DNA of 25,655 nucleotides from Planctomycetota bacterium (GTDB lineage Bacteria; Planctomycetota; Planctomycetia; Pirellulales; Thermoguttaceae). The position numbers and the translations under genes were made by a program. Below the pieces are notes generated by a model. That model saw only the letters and a list, made by a program, of their open reading frames with translations. It was not told where the DNA came from and searched no databases. The stretch's first letter is position 1. Each line of letters starts with the position of its first letter. Location of the stretch: NCBI GenBank assembly GCA_023621895.1, contig JAMOAF010000348.1, positions 1 to 25,655 on the forward strand, given 5' to 3'. Below, piece by piece: positions 1-8,175 of this stretch.

Positions 1-2430
1 GACAGCACCCCGACGCACTCGTACATGAAGTATCTCTACAAGTATCCGCACTCGGCGTTCCCGTATGCGGACCTTGTCGACACCAGCCGCCGCCGGGGCA
101 GGCTCGAGTTCGAATACGAATTGATCGACACCGGCGCGTTCAACGAGAATCGCTACTTCGACGTGTTCGTGGAGTATGCCAAGGAGGCCCCCGAAGACAT
201 CCTCGTCCAGATCAGCGTCCACAACCGCGGCCCGGAAGCGGCCGAGCTGCACGTTCTGCCGACGCTCTGGTTCCGCAACCAGTGGTCCTGGCACGCCAGT
301 GCCGAAAGGCCGGCGTTTTTTCAAACCGACGGCACACCGGGGCGGAGCGTCGTCAAGGCGGTCGATCCCCTCTTGGGCCAGCGCTACCTATACTGTGAAG
401 GCGGCGCGCCGCTGTTGTTCACCGAGAACGAGACGAACACGCAGCGGATCTTTGGAGTCCCCAACCGCACGCCCTATGTCAAGGACAGCATCAACGACTA
501 TGTCGTGGGCGGCCAGGCGGCAGCGGTCAATCCGGAGAAGAACGGAACGAAAGTGGCGGCCCATTATCGGCTCTCGGTCGCTGCCGGCGAGTGCCGAACG
601 ATCCGGCTGCGGCTCTCGGACGTCGCGCCCGACGCCCTTGCCCAGACCAACGGCAAGGAACCGCTGGGAAGTCATTTCGACGAGGTGCTCGAAGCACGCC
701 GCCGCGAGGCCGACGAGTTTTATGCCGCGATCACCCCGCCGTCGCTCTCGGCCGACCAGGCCAACGTGATGCGCCAGGCGCTGGCCGGCATGTTGTGGAG
801 CAAGCAGTTCTACCACTACGACCTGGACAAGTGGCTCGAAGAGCGCGGAAGCGATCCCTTCAAGGCGACGCGCAAGGCCGCCCCGCGCAACGACCACTGG
901 CACCACATGTACAACGGCGACGTGATCTCCATGCCGGACAAGTGGGAGTATCCCTGGTATGCCGCGTGGGACCTGGCTTTCCACGTGCTCGCCCTGACGC
1001 TTGTCGATCCGGATTTCGGCAAGAAGCAGCTCAAGCTGATGCTGAAAGAGCGCTACATGCACCCCAACGGGCAGATCCCGGCCTACGAGTGGAACTTCGG
1101 CGATGTCAACCCGCCGGTCCACGCCTGGTCCACGATCTTCACCTACCGCCTGGAAAGAGCTCTCAAGGGAGAAGGCGACACGGAATGGCTCAAGAGCAGC
1201 TTCCAGAAGCTGCTTCTGAACTTCACCTGGTGGGTCAACCGCAAGGACCGTTCTGGGCGGAACGTCTTCGAGGGAGGCTTCCTGGGGCTGGACAACATCG
1301 GCGTGTTCGACCGCAGCGCTCCGTTGCCCACGGGCGGTTATCTCGAGCAGGCCGACGGCACCGCCTGGATGGCCCTGTTCTGCCAGAACATGCTGGAAAT
1401 CGCCACGGAGCTGGCGCTGACCGATCCGGACTACGGGGACATGGCGCTGAAGTTCAGCGAACACTTCCTCTGGATCGCCTCGGCCATGTCGCACCTGGGG
1501 CAAGACACAAGCATGTGGGACGAGGAGGACGGTTTCTTCTACGACGTGCTCCGGTTGCCCAGCGGGCAGGCACAGAGGCTCAAGGTCCGCTCGATGGTGG
1601 GCCTCTTGCCCCTGTGTGCGGCGACGGTTTTTGACGGTGCGGTGATGGCGAAGTACCCCGAGCTGGCGGAGCGGCTCAATGCGTTTCTCGACGCCCGCCC
1701 CGAGATCTGCGCGGCAATCCACGACCCGAAAAAGGCTGGCGTGGGCGGCCGGCGGCTGGCTTCCATCCTGGACGAAACGAAGCTCCGCCGCGTTTTGGCG
1801 AAGATGCTCGACGAAAACGAATTCCTAAGTCCGTACGGACTGCGGTCGCTCTCGCGCTTCCATGCGGAGCATCCCTACTGCATCCACGTGGGCGGGCAGG
1901 AATACCGCGTCTCCTACCTGCCGGCGGAGTCGGACACCGGCATGTTCGGCGGCAACTCCAACTGGCGCGGCCCGATTTGGATGCCCGTCAACGCCCTGAT
2001 TATCCGGGCGCTGCTCCAGTACTATGGCTACTACGGCGACCAGTTCAAGGTCGAATGCCCCACAGGGTCAGGTCGGCAGATGACTCTCTACCAGGTGGCC
2101 GAGGAGATCTCGCGCCGGCTGGCGAACATTTTCCTCAAGGACGAGAATGGCCGGCGTCCGGTTTACGGCGGGGCGGGCAAGTTCCAGGACGACCCGAACT
2201 GGCGCGACTGCCTGCTATTTTACGAATATTTCCACGGCGACAACGGGGCGGGCCTCGGCGCCAGCCACCAGACGGGATGGACCGGCGTGGTCGCCCGGAC
2301 GCTGCACTTGTTCGCCACGATGACGGCGGAGCGGACACTTGAAGGCAGCAAGAAAAGCTACCCCGAAGCTGCCGTGGAGGTTGAACGCGCAACTCGGCCG
2401 AGCAAGCAAGCACGTGAGGCGGTCAAATAA
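1..2430 (+). CDS. Large glucosidase, clan GH63 / MGH1-like (5' partial)
   Basis: The reading frame is open from base 1, so the true start lies upstream; the first in-frame ATG at 25 is internal to a conserved block (TPTHSYMKYLYKYP). I estimate about 80-90 N-terminal residues are missing, judging from the usual length of about 880 residues. The protein matches the large bacterial 'glucosidase' family, with an (alpha/alpha)6 barrel related to mannosylglycerate/glucosylglycerate hydrolases and GH63. Counting from the ATG at 25, recognisable blocks are WYAAWDLAFH (Asp316, candidate catalytic acid), LLNFTWWVNRKD, GGFLGLDNIGVFDRSAPLPTG, and GGNSNWRGPIW (about 642-652). There is no signal peptide in the visible part, so it is probably cytoplasmic. 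It lies 12 bp before a GH13 gene and probably shares its transcript, which suggests hydrolysis of alpha-glucosides linked to glycogen or compatible solutes. The substrate is inferred. Confidence 0.88.
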   Translation, partial: DSTPTHSYMKYLYKYPHSAFPYADLVDTSRRRGRLEFEYELIDTGAFNENRYFDVFVEYAKEAPEDILVQISVHNRGPEAAELHVLPTLWFRNQWSWHASAERPAFFQTDGTPGRSVVKAVDPLLGQRYLYCEGGAPLLFTENETNTQRIFGVPNRTPYVKDSINDYVVGGQAAAVNPEKNGTKVAAHYRLSVAAGECRTIRLRLSDVAPDALAQTNGKEPLGSHFDEVLEARRREADEFYAAITPPSLSADQANVMRQALAGMLWSKQFYHYDLDKWLEERGSDPFKATRKAAPRNDHWHHMYNGDVISMPDKWEYPWYAAWDLAFHVLALTLVDPDFGKKQLKLMLKERYMHPNGQIPAYEWNFGDVNPPVHAWSTIFTYRLERALKGEGDTEWLKSSFQKLLLNFTWWVNRKDRSGRNVFEGGFLGLDNIGVFDRSAPLPTGGYLEQADGTAWMALFCQNMLEIATELALTDPDYGDMALKFSEHFLWIASAMSHLGQDTSMWDEEDGFFYDVLRLPSGQAQRLKVRSMVGLLPLCAATVFDGAVMAKYPELAERLNAFLDARPEICAAIHDPKKAGVGGRRLASILDETKLRRVLAKMLDENEFLSPYGLRSLSRFHAEHPYCIHVGGQEYRVSYLPAESDTGMFGGNSNWRGPIWMPVNALIIRALLQYYGYYGDQFKVECPTGSGRQMTLYQVAEEISRRLANIFLKDENGRRPVYGGAGKFQDDPNWRDCLLFYEYFHGDNGAGLGASHQTGWTGVVARTLHLFATMTAERTLEGSKKSYPEAAVEVERATRPSKQAREAVK

Positions 2431-2442
2431 GGTGACACGAAC

Positions 2443-3921
2443 ATGGCACTGGTCAACTACCCTTCGCTTTATCAAATCAACACCCGTGTCTGGCTGACCG
2501 AGCTGTCGCGGAGGCTGGGCCGGCCGGCGACGCTGGACGACGTCCCTGATTCCGAATTGGACCGACTCGCGGAGATGGGCTTTGACTGGGTCTGGCTCTT
2601 GAGCGTCTGGCAGACCGGTCCGGCCGGTCAGCGGATCTCGCGAGACAATCCGGAGTGGCGGAAGGAATTCCAGGAGACGCTGCCCGACCTGTGCGACGAC
2701 GACATTCCCGGCTCCGGTTTTGCGATCGCCGGCTACACGGTGCACGACGGCCTGGGCGGGAACGCCGCGTTGGTTCGGCTCCGCCAGCGGCTCCGCAAGC
2801 GCGGCCTGCGATTGCTGTTGGACTTCGTTCCCAATCACACGGCGCTCGATCATCCCTGGGTGGAGGAGCACCCCGAGTATTATGTCCCCGGCACGGAGCT
2901 GAATCTGGCTCAGGCGCCGCAGAACTACACCTGGGTCAAGCGCAAGGGAGGCGACCTGCTGCTGGCTCACGGGCGCGATCCGTACTTCCCCGGCTGGCCG
3001 GACACCCTTCAGCTCAATTACGGCAACCCGGCCACGCAGGAGGCGATGATCGGAGAGCTCTTAAGGATCGCCAGGCACTGCGACGGCGTCCGCTGCGACA
3101 TGGCGATGCTCGTGCTGCCGGACGTGTTCGAGCGGACCTGGGGCATCCCCTGCCAGCTTTTCTGGCCGAAGGCGACGCAGCGGGTCCGCGAGCAGGTTCC
3201 CGGCTTCTGTTTCATGGCCGAAGTCTACTGGGACCTGGAATGGAGTCTCCAGCAGCAAGGGTTCGATTACACGTATGATAAACGGCTCTACGACCGCCTG
3301 CGCGAAGGCCGTGCCCGGCCCGTCCGCGAGCACTTCTGGGCCGGGCTGGACTATCAGGACAAGATGGCCCGATTTCTGGAAAACCATGACGAGCCTCGGG
3401 CGGGGGCCGCGTTCGCACCCGGCGCGCATGAAGCCGCGGCTGTGATCACATTCCTGTCGCCCGGCCTGCGGTTCTTTCACCAAGGGCAGTTCGAGGGGCG
3501 GAAGAAGCGGATTTCGCCTCATCTTGGCCGCGGCCCCAGCGAACAGGCCGATCCGAAGCTCCAGCAGTTTTACGACCGCCTGCTCGCCTTGCTCCGCGAG
3601 CCGGCGTTTCGCAACGGCAAGTGGCAACTCGCCGAATGCGTGCCGGGCTGGGAAGGTAACTGGACTTGGGACTCTTTCGTGGCTTTTGCCTGGCAAGGTC
3701 CGGCGGGCGAGCGAATGCTGGTGGCGGTCAACTACGCGCGCCACCAGAGCCAATGCCGCGTGCGGCTCCCGTTTCGGGACCTGGCCGGCAGCCAATGGCG
3801 CCTGCTGGATAAACTGAGCTCCGCAGTTTACGATCGAGATGGCAACGATCTGGAGTCCAACGGATTGTACCTGGACATGGGGCCCTGGCAGGCCGCCGTT
3901 TTCTCCCTGGCAAAAGGATGA
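2443..3921 (+). CDS. Alpha-amylase family glycoside hydrolase (GH13)
   Basis: This is a 492-residue GH13 enzyme acting on alpha-1,4 glucans or oligosaccharides. All four GH13 signature regions are visible: region I DFVPNH (127-132), region II DGVRCDMA with nucleophile Asp219, region III FMAEVYW with acid/base Glu260, and region IV ENHDEPR with Asp316. A C-terminal beta-sandwich follows, including VAVNYARHQSQ. No signal peptide is present, so it should act in the cytoplasm. The ATG at 2443 follows an AAGGTGAC ribosome-binding site and sits 12 bp after the glucosidase stop, so the two genes are probably co-transcribed. The exact GH13 subfamily and product specificity (amylase, maltodextrin glucosidase or transferase) cannot be read from the motifs alone. 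The catalytic set is complete, so the enzyme is likely active. Confidence 0.9.
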   Translation: MALVNYPSLYQINTRVWLTELSRRLGRPATLDDVPDSELDRLAEMGFDWVWLLSVWQTGPAGQRISRDNPEWRKEFQETLPDLCDDDIPGSGFAIAGYTVHDGLGGNAALVRLRQRLRKRGLRLLLDFVPNHTALDHPWVEEHPEYYVPGTELNLAQAPQNYTWVKRKGGDLLLAHGRDPYFPGWPDTLQLNYGNPATQEAMIGELLRIARHCDGVRCDMAMLVLPDVFERTWGIPCQLFWPKATQRVREQVPGFCFMAEVYWDLEWSLQQQGFDYTYDKRLYDRLREGRARPVREHFWAGLDYQDKMARFLENHDEPRAGAAFAPGAHEAAAVITFLSPGLRFFHQGQFEGRKKRISPHLGRGPSEQADPKLQQFYDRLLALLREPAFRNGKWQLAECVPGWEGNWTWDSFVAFAWQGPAGERMLVAVNYARHQSQCRVRLPFRDLAGSQWRLLDKLSSAVYDRDGNDLESNGLYLDMGPWQAAVFSLAKG

Positions 3922-3996
3922 TCGGCCCCAGCCGGGGAACCCCTTTTTTGGGGACGGTCTCCTTCGGCGCCGCTCGGCTGACGGAGTGTTTCTATC

Positions 3997-6159
3997 ATGA
4001 CGCAGGGTATCGATTCCGGCAGCAGCTTCCCCCTCGGGGCCACCGTGGCGGCCGGTGGTGTCAACTTCTCGCTGTACTCGAAACACGCCTCGGCAATCGA
4101 TTTGCTCTTCTTCGACGCGGTCGACGCAGGGCAGCCGGCGCGGGTGATTTCGCTGGATCGGCAGCGGCACCGCACGTATCACTACTGGCACGCCTATGTG
4201 CCGCAAGTCGGCCCCGGGCAGCTCTATGGGTACCGAGCCCATGGGCCGCTGGAGCCGGCCCGCGGTCTGAGGTACGACCCGCAGAAACTGCTGCTGGATC
4301 CGTACGGCCGCGCCGTGGCCGTACCGCCCGGCTACGATCGGGCCGCCGCTGCCGCGCCCGGTGACAACGCGGCCTGTGCCATGAAGAGTGTCGTCGCGCC
4401 CGCCGGTGGGTACGATTGGGAAGGGGACCGGCCGCTCCGGCAGTCCTATACGCGGACCGTAATCTACGAAATGCACCTGGCCGGTTTCACGCGCCATCCC
4501 AACTCGGGCGTTGCCGCGGAGAAACGCGGCACCTATGCCGGCCTGGTCGAAAAGATCCCCTATCTGCAAGACCTCGGGATCACCGCGGTTGAACTGCTGC
4601 CCATCTTCCAGTTCGATCCCCAGGACTGCCCGCCGGGGCTGACGAATTACTGGGGCTACTGCCCGGTGTCGTTCTTTGCCCCGCATCTTGCCTACAGCTC
4701 GCGGCCTGATCCGCTGGAGGCAATCAACGAGTTTCGCGACATGGTCAAGGCCCTGCACAGGGCGGGGATCGAGGTCCTGCTCGACGTCGTCTATAACCAC
4801 ACGGCGGAGGGCGATCAGAAAGGGCCGACCTTCTGTTTCCGAGGGCTGGAGAACTCCGCCTACTACATCCTCGAGTCCGACCGCGCGAACTATTGCAACT
4901 ACACCGGCACGGGCAACACCCTGAATGCCAACCACCCGGTGGTCCGGAGGATGATCGTTGACAGCCTGCGGTATTGGGTAGCCGAGATGCACGTCGACGG
5001 TTTCCGCTTCGACCTGGCGTCGATCCTCTCCCGCGACGAGGCGGGACAGCCGCTGACCAACCCACCGGTCCTTTGGGACATCGAATCCGATCCGACGCTG
5101 GCGGGGACGAAGCTGATCGCCGAGGCGTGGGATGCGGGCGGATTGTACCAGGTGGGCAGCTTCGTGGGCGACGCCTGGCGCGAGTGGAACGGCAAGTTTC
5201 GCGACGACGTCCGCAGGTTCGTGCGAGGCGACGACGGCCTGGTCTCCACCTTGGCAAGCCGCTTGCTGGCCAGCCCGGACCTCTATGCCCACGAGGATCG
5301 CGAGCCGGAGCAAAGCGTCAACTTCGTCACCTGCCACGACGGCTTCATGCTCAACGACCTGGTGTCATACAGCGCGAAGCACAACGAGGCCAACGGCGAG
5401 CAGAACCGGGATGGCTCCAACGACAACTACGGTTGGAATTGCGGGGTCGAGGGGCCGAGCAGCGACCCGGAGATCGAGCGGCTCCGCGATCGCCAGGTCA
5501 AGAACTTCCTGGCTCTGAACCTGCTGGCGATCGGCACTCCGATGCTGCTGGCCGGCGACGAGGTCCGCCGCACGCAGCAAGGCAACAACAATGCCTACTG
5601 CCAGGACAACGAAATCAGTTGGTTCGACTGGTCCCTGGTTGAAAAGCACGCGGGCTTGCGGCGATTCGTGAAGCTCTTCCTGGCGTCCCGCGCCGATCCT
5701 CGCCGCGACACCGCGGATTGCGGCGCCACGCTTGGAGAATTCCTCGGCGACGCCTGCGTGCGCTGGCACGGCGTGAAGCTTGACAGCCCCGATTGGAGTC
5801 CGCAGTCGCACAGCATCGCGGCCACCACCAGGGCCCCTCGCCTCGGGGCGGTCCTGCACTGGATGCTGAACGCGTACTGGGAGCCGCTCACGTTTGAGCT
5901 GCCGCCGGCGCCATCCGGCATCGATGGCCAGTGGCGGCGGTGGGTCGACACCTTCCGAGACCCGCCCGAAGATATTTGCGAGTCGTATTCCGGGTGGCCG
6001 GTGACAACCCCATGCTACAGGGTGGAGCCCAGGTCTCTGGTGATTCTGGTGTTACAGGAGAAGGGGAGCGAGGCCGTACCTGCAACGACAACGACGTGTT
6101 GCCAATCGCCGATGATTACGACGGATGGTTGTCGGCCCAGCGGTGAAGAATTTAAATGA
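3997..6159 (+). CDS. glgX: Glycogen debranching enzyme, GlgX/isoamylase type (GH13_11)
   Basis: This 720-residue protein cleaves alpha-1,6 branches of glycogen or limit dextrin. An N-terminal CBM48-type domain (about 1-140; PLGATVAAGGVNFSLYSKHA) precedes the GH13 barrel. Signature regions are LLDVVYNHTAEG (region I), DGFRFDLAS with nucleophile Asp339, LIAEAWDAGG with acid/base Glu376, and VTCHDGFMLNDLV with His447/Asp448. The ATG at 3997 has a GGAG about 10 bp upstream. Usual family length is about 700; here the last 33 residues or so after VILVLQEKG are a Thr/Cys-rich tail unlike normal GlgX ends. This suggests that the 3' end drifted or was rewritten next to the ppk2 remnant. The stop overlaps the next start by 4 bp (ATGA). 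With the flanking GH13 and glucosidase genes it forms a glycogen-breakdown set. Confidence 0.93.
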   Translation: MTQGIDSGSSFPLGATVAAGGVNFSLYSKHASAIDLLFFDAVDAGQPARVISLDRQRHRTYHYWHAYVPQVGPGQLYGYRAHGPLEPARGLRYDPQKLLLDPYGRAVAVPPGYDRAAAAAPGDNAACAMKSVVAPAGGYDWEGDRPLRQSYTRTVIYEMHLAGFTRHPNSGVAAEKRGTYAGLVEKIPYLQDLGITAVELLPIFQFDPQDCPPGLTNYWGYCPVSFFAPHLAYSSRPDPLEAINEFRDMVKALHRAGIEVLLDVVYNHTAEGDQKGPTFCFRGLENSAYYILESDRANYCNYTGTGNTLNANHPVVRRMIVDSLRYWVAEMHVDGFRFDLASILSRDEAGQPLTNPPVLWDIESDPTLAGTKLIAEAWDAGGLYQVGSFVGDAWREWNGKFRDDVRRFVRGDDGLVSTLASRLLASPDLYAHEDREPEQSVNFVTCHDGFMLNDLVSYSAKHNEANGEQNRDGSNDNYGWNCGVEGPSSDPEIERLRDRQVKNFLALNLLAIGTPMLLAGDEVRRTQQGNNNAYCQDNEISWFDWSLVEKHAGLRRFVKLFLASRADPRRDTADCGATLGEFLGDACVRWHGVKLDSPDWSPQSHSIAATTRAPRLGAVLHWMLNAYWEPLTFELPPAPSGIDGQWRRWVDTFRDPPEDICESYSGWPVTTPCYRVEPRSLVILVLQEKGSEAVPATTTTCCQSPMITTDGCRPSGEEFK

Positions 6160-6287
6160 TGCGGGAAATCGCGGCGGGCGAAACGAAGCCCAAGATGAAA
6201 CGCAAGCAGTACGAGAAGGAGCTGCGCAAGCTCCAGGTCGATCAGGCCGCTCTTGAGGCAAGGACCTTCGTACCGGAGAAATACTGA
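6156..6287 (+). pseudogene. 43-codon remnant of polyphosphate kinase 2 (internal deletion)
   Basis: This small frame starts at an ATG overlapping the glgX stop (ATGA) and ends at a TGA that shares its last base with the ATG of the channel gene (TGATG). Its first part, KMKRKQYEKELRKLQV, looks like the N-terminal helix of PPK2-type polyphosphate kinases, and its last residues, TFVPEKY, look like the PPK2 C-terminus. The roughly 250-residue kinase core, with its Walker motifs, is absent. I infer an in-frame internal deletion that left both translational-coupling junctions intact. PPK2 transfers phosphate between polyphosphate and nucleotides and would fit beside glycogen genes. As it stands it cannot be a kinase. 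It could still be translated as a small peptide that carries ribosomes from glgX to the channel gene. The family assignment rests on recalled motifs, not on a search. Confidence 0.55.
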
Positions 6288-6985
6288 TGGATGCGAGCCC
6301 GGGACCACTGGCGGCCATCGGCCACCGCTGGCGATTCGCCGTTGTGCTCCTGGCTTCGGTGTTGCTTACCGTGGCCCAGCCGCTCACGTCCGGCCTGTTC
6401 GGAGACCGGGGGTCTTTCGACGTCTTCTTCTCGCTGCTGATCGCGGCGGTGCTGCTCATGGTCTTCGAGCACAGGGAGCGCCGGCGGATTGCGACCTGGC
6501 TGGCTGGGGCCGCCTTTCTCAGCGTTTGGGCGAGCCATCTGCCGGGCGGCTCGGCCGTCAGGATCCTCGTTGTTGCCGCATACCTGCTCGCAGCTTCTTT
6601 TTTTTCGTTTGCGCTGTACGGGATCGTCCGGGCAGTCTTCGTGAAGCAAGCTTCCGGCGGCGCGATTTTCGGCGCTGTCTGCGGTTACCTGCTTCTGGGC
6701 ATCATCTGGAGCCTGCTCTACTCCGCCCTGGAGGCAGTCTCCCCAGGGGCCTTCCGGATGCCAGCTCCGGCAGACGCTGAGGTCCTCCTTCCGCGGCCAG
6801 ACCGCGGCGCCCTGGGCTATTTCAGCTTCGTTACCCTGGCTACGGTCGGATACGGCGACATCACGCCGGTGACCCCGCTGGCCCGGACACTGGCCTGGCT
6901 GGAGGCGATCAGCGGCCAGTTTTACCTTGCGATTCTCGTGGCAGGACTTGTGGGATTCAAAGTCACGCAAGCCATGAAGGACTGA
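6287..6985 (+). CDS. Potassium-channel-like membrane protein (Ion_trans_2 pore)
   Basis: This 232-residue integral membrane protein has a canonical K+ selectivity filter, TVGYGD, at residues 186-191, preceded by the pore helix FSFVTLA. Hydrophobic stretches near residues 12-30, 45-60, 66-82, 87-110, 124-143 and 206-226 suggest about six membrane segments, with the pore loop between the last two. No regularly spaced arginine voltage sensor is evident, and no RCK/TrkA-N domain follows the pore, since the protein ends shortly after the last helix. The ATG overlaps the preceding stop by one base and has no strong separate Shine-Dalgarno sequence, so it is probably translated by coupling. It sits in the middle of a carbohydrate operon, 34 bp before phosphofructokinase. 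It probably passes K+ passively, with gating unknown; non-selective conductance is possible. Confidence 0.82.
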   Translation: MDASPGPLAAIGHRWRFAVVLLASVLLTVAQPLTSGLFGDRGSFDVFFSLLIAAVLLMVFEHRERRRIATWLAGAAFLSVWASHLPGGSAVRILVVAAYLLAASFFSFALYGIVRAVFVKQASGGAIFGAVCGYLLLGIIWSLLYSALEAVSPGAFRMPAPADAEVLLPRPDRGALGYFSFVTLATVGYGDITPVTPLARTLAWLEAISGQFYLAILVAGLVGFKVTQAMKD

Positions 6986-7019
6986 GCTTGGAAGGACTTC
7001 GCGAAGAAGGAGGGAGAGT

Positions 7020-8102
7020 ATGAGCGAGCGCATCGGCATCGTAACCGGCGGAGGCGACTGCCCCGGACTGAACGCGGTGATCCGCGCCGTGGCCAAGGCG
7101 GCCGCCAAGCGCGGTTGGGAGACGATCGGTTTCCTCGGCGGCTATGAGGGCATCCTGGAGCCGCAGCGGTATGTCGAACTTGACTATCAGAAGTTGGGCT
7201 CCCTCTTGACCCGTGGAGGGACGATTCTGGGCACGGCCAATCGCGGCCGGTTCTCGGCGAAAGTGGGGCACGGTGAGACCCGGCGTCTGCCCCAGGAGCT
7301 GATCGACGGAGTCAAGGACGGCATGCAAAAACTGAACATCCGCGGCCTTGTGAGCATTGGCGGCGACGGTTCACTGAGCATCGGCCAGCAGCTGTTCGAA
7401 GGGGGTGTGCCCTTGGTGGGCGTGCCCAAGACCATCGACAACGACCTGGAAGGCACGGCGATGACCTTCGGATTCGATTCGGCGGTGGCATGCGCGACCG
7501 ACGCGCTCGATCGGCTCCATACAACGGCCGAGAGCCACAACCGCGTGATGGTGCTGGAGGTCATGGGCCGCTACGCCGGTTGGATCGCGCTGTACGCCGG
7601 GGTAGCCGGCGGCGCCGACGTGATCCTGATTCCGGAGATACCGTTCACCTACGAGAGCATCTGCGCCAAGATCGAAGCTCGCGAGAAGGCGGACAAGCAC
7701 TTCACGCTGGTGATCGCGGCCGAGGGCGCCCGGGAAAAAGGAGGCGAGTTTGTCACGGCGGCGAAGCAGGTCGAAAACCGCGAAGCCCGCCTCGGCGGCA
7801 TCGCGGGAGTGGTGGCGGGGGAAATCGAGAAGCGCACGGGCAAGGAGACGCGCGCGTGCGTCCTGGGCCATCTGCAACGCGGCGGCAGCCCCACGAATTT
7901 CGACCGGGCGCTCTGTTCCATGTTCGGCGCCGAGGCCGTGGAGTTGATTGCCGCTGGCCGATTTGGCGAAATGGTCGCTTACCGGGGATTTCAATCGACA
8001 GCCACAAAAATCACCGAGGCGATCGGGCGGCTGAAGACGGTGCCTCCCGACGGAGGCCTCGCGCGCACGGCGCGGGCGCTGGGGGTCTGCCTTGGGGACT
8101 AA
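7020..8102 (+). CDS. pfkA: 6-phosphofructokinase, PfkA family
   Basis: This 360-residue enzyme phosphorylates fructose 6-phosphate to fructose 1,6-bisphosphate, the committed step of glycolysis. Visible motifs are TGGGDCPGLNA near the N-terminus (nucleotide loop), GGDGS with Gly117 at the position that favours ATP, PKTIDND with catalytic Asp140 and Lys137, MGRYAG (182-187, sugar-phosphate binding), PEIPF, and VLGHLQRGGSP. Glycine in GGDGS is typical of ATP users, whereas lysine in PKTIDND is common in pyrophosphate-dependent and mixed group III enzymes, so the phosphoryl donor is not certain. The ATG at 7020 follows a strong AAGGAGGGAG site. It is 34 bp after the channel gene. Its place at the end of a glycogen-degradation operon suggests that stored glucan is fed directly into glycolysis. 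Confidence 0.95.
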   Translation: MSERIGIVTGGGDCPGLNAVIRAVAKAAAKRGWETIGFLGGYEGILEPQRYVELDYQKLGSLLTRGGTILGTANRGRFSAKVGHGETRRLPQELIDGVKDGMQKLNIRGLVSIGGDGSLSIGQQLFEGGVPLVGVPKTIDNDLEGTAMTFGFDSAVACATDALDRLHTTAESHNRVMVLEVMGRYAGWIALYAGVAGGADVILIPEIPFTYESICAKIEAREKADKHFTLVIAAEGAREKGGEFVTAAKQVENREARLGGIAGVVAGEIEKRTGKETRACVLGHLQRGGSPTNFDRALCSMFGAEAVELIAAGRFGEMVAYRGFQSTATKITEAIGRLKTVPPDGGLARTARALGVCLGD

Positions 8103-8175
8103 ACGGCCGGCGGCAGCCCTTGCATCCAGGCAACGGCATAGGGCAAGATATGTTCGATTGACAGTTGAGGCCAAT

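Noticed and set aside
388..1722. 444-residue minus-strand frame opposite the glucosidase
   Set aside because: It has no recognisable family, while the plus strand matches a known glycosidase along its whole length.
3925..3953. Short stems CCCC-AGCC-GGGG and CCCC-TTTTTT-GGGG between the GH13 gene and glgX
   Set aside because: The stems are only 4 bp and no U-tract follows, so they are not convincing as a terminator or attenuator.
3061..5337. 758-residue open frame on the minus strand
   Set aside because: It lies opposite the GH13 and glgX genes, which have complete catalytic motifs. Its sequence has no recognisable domain, and long antisense frames are expected at this GC content.
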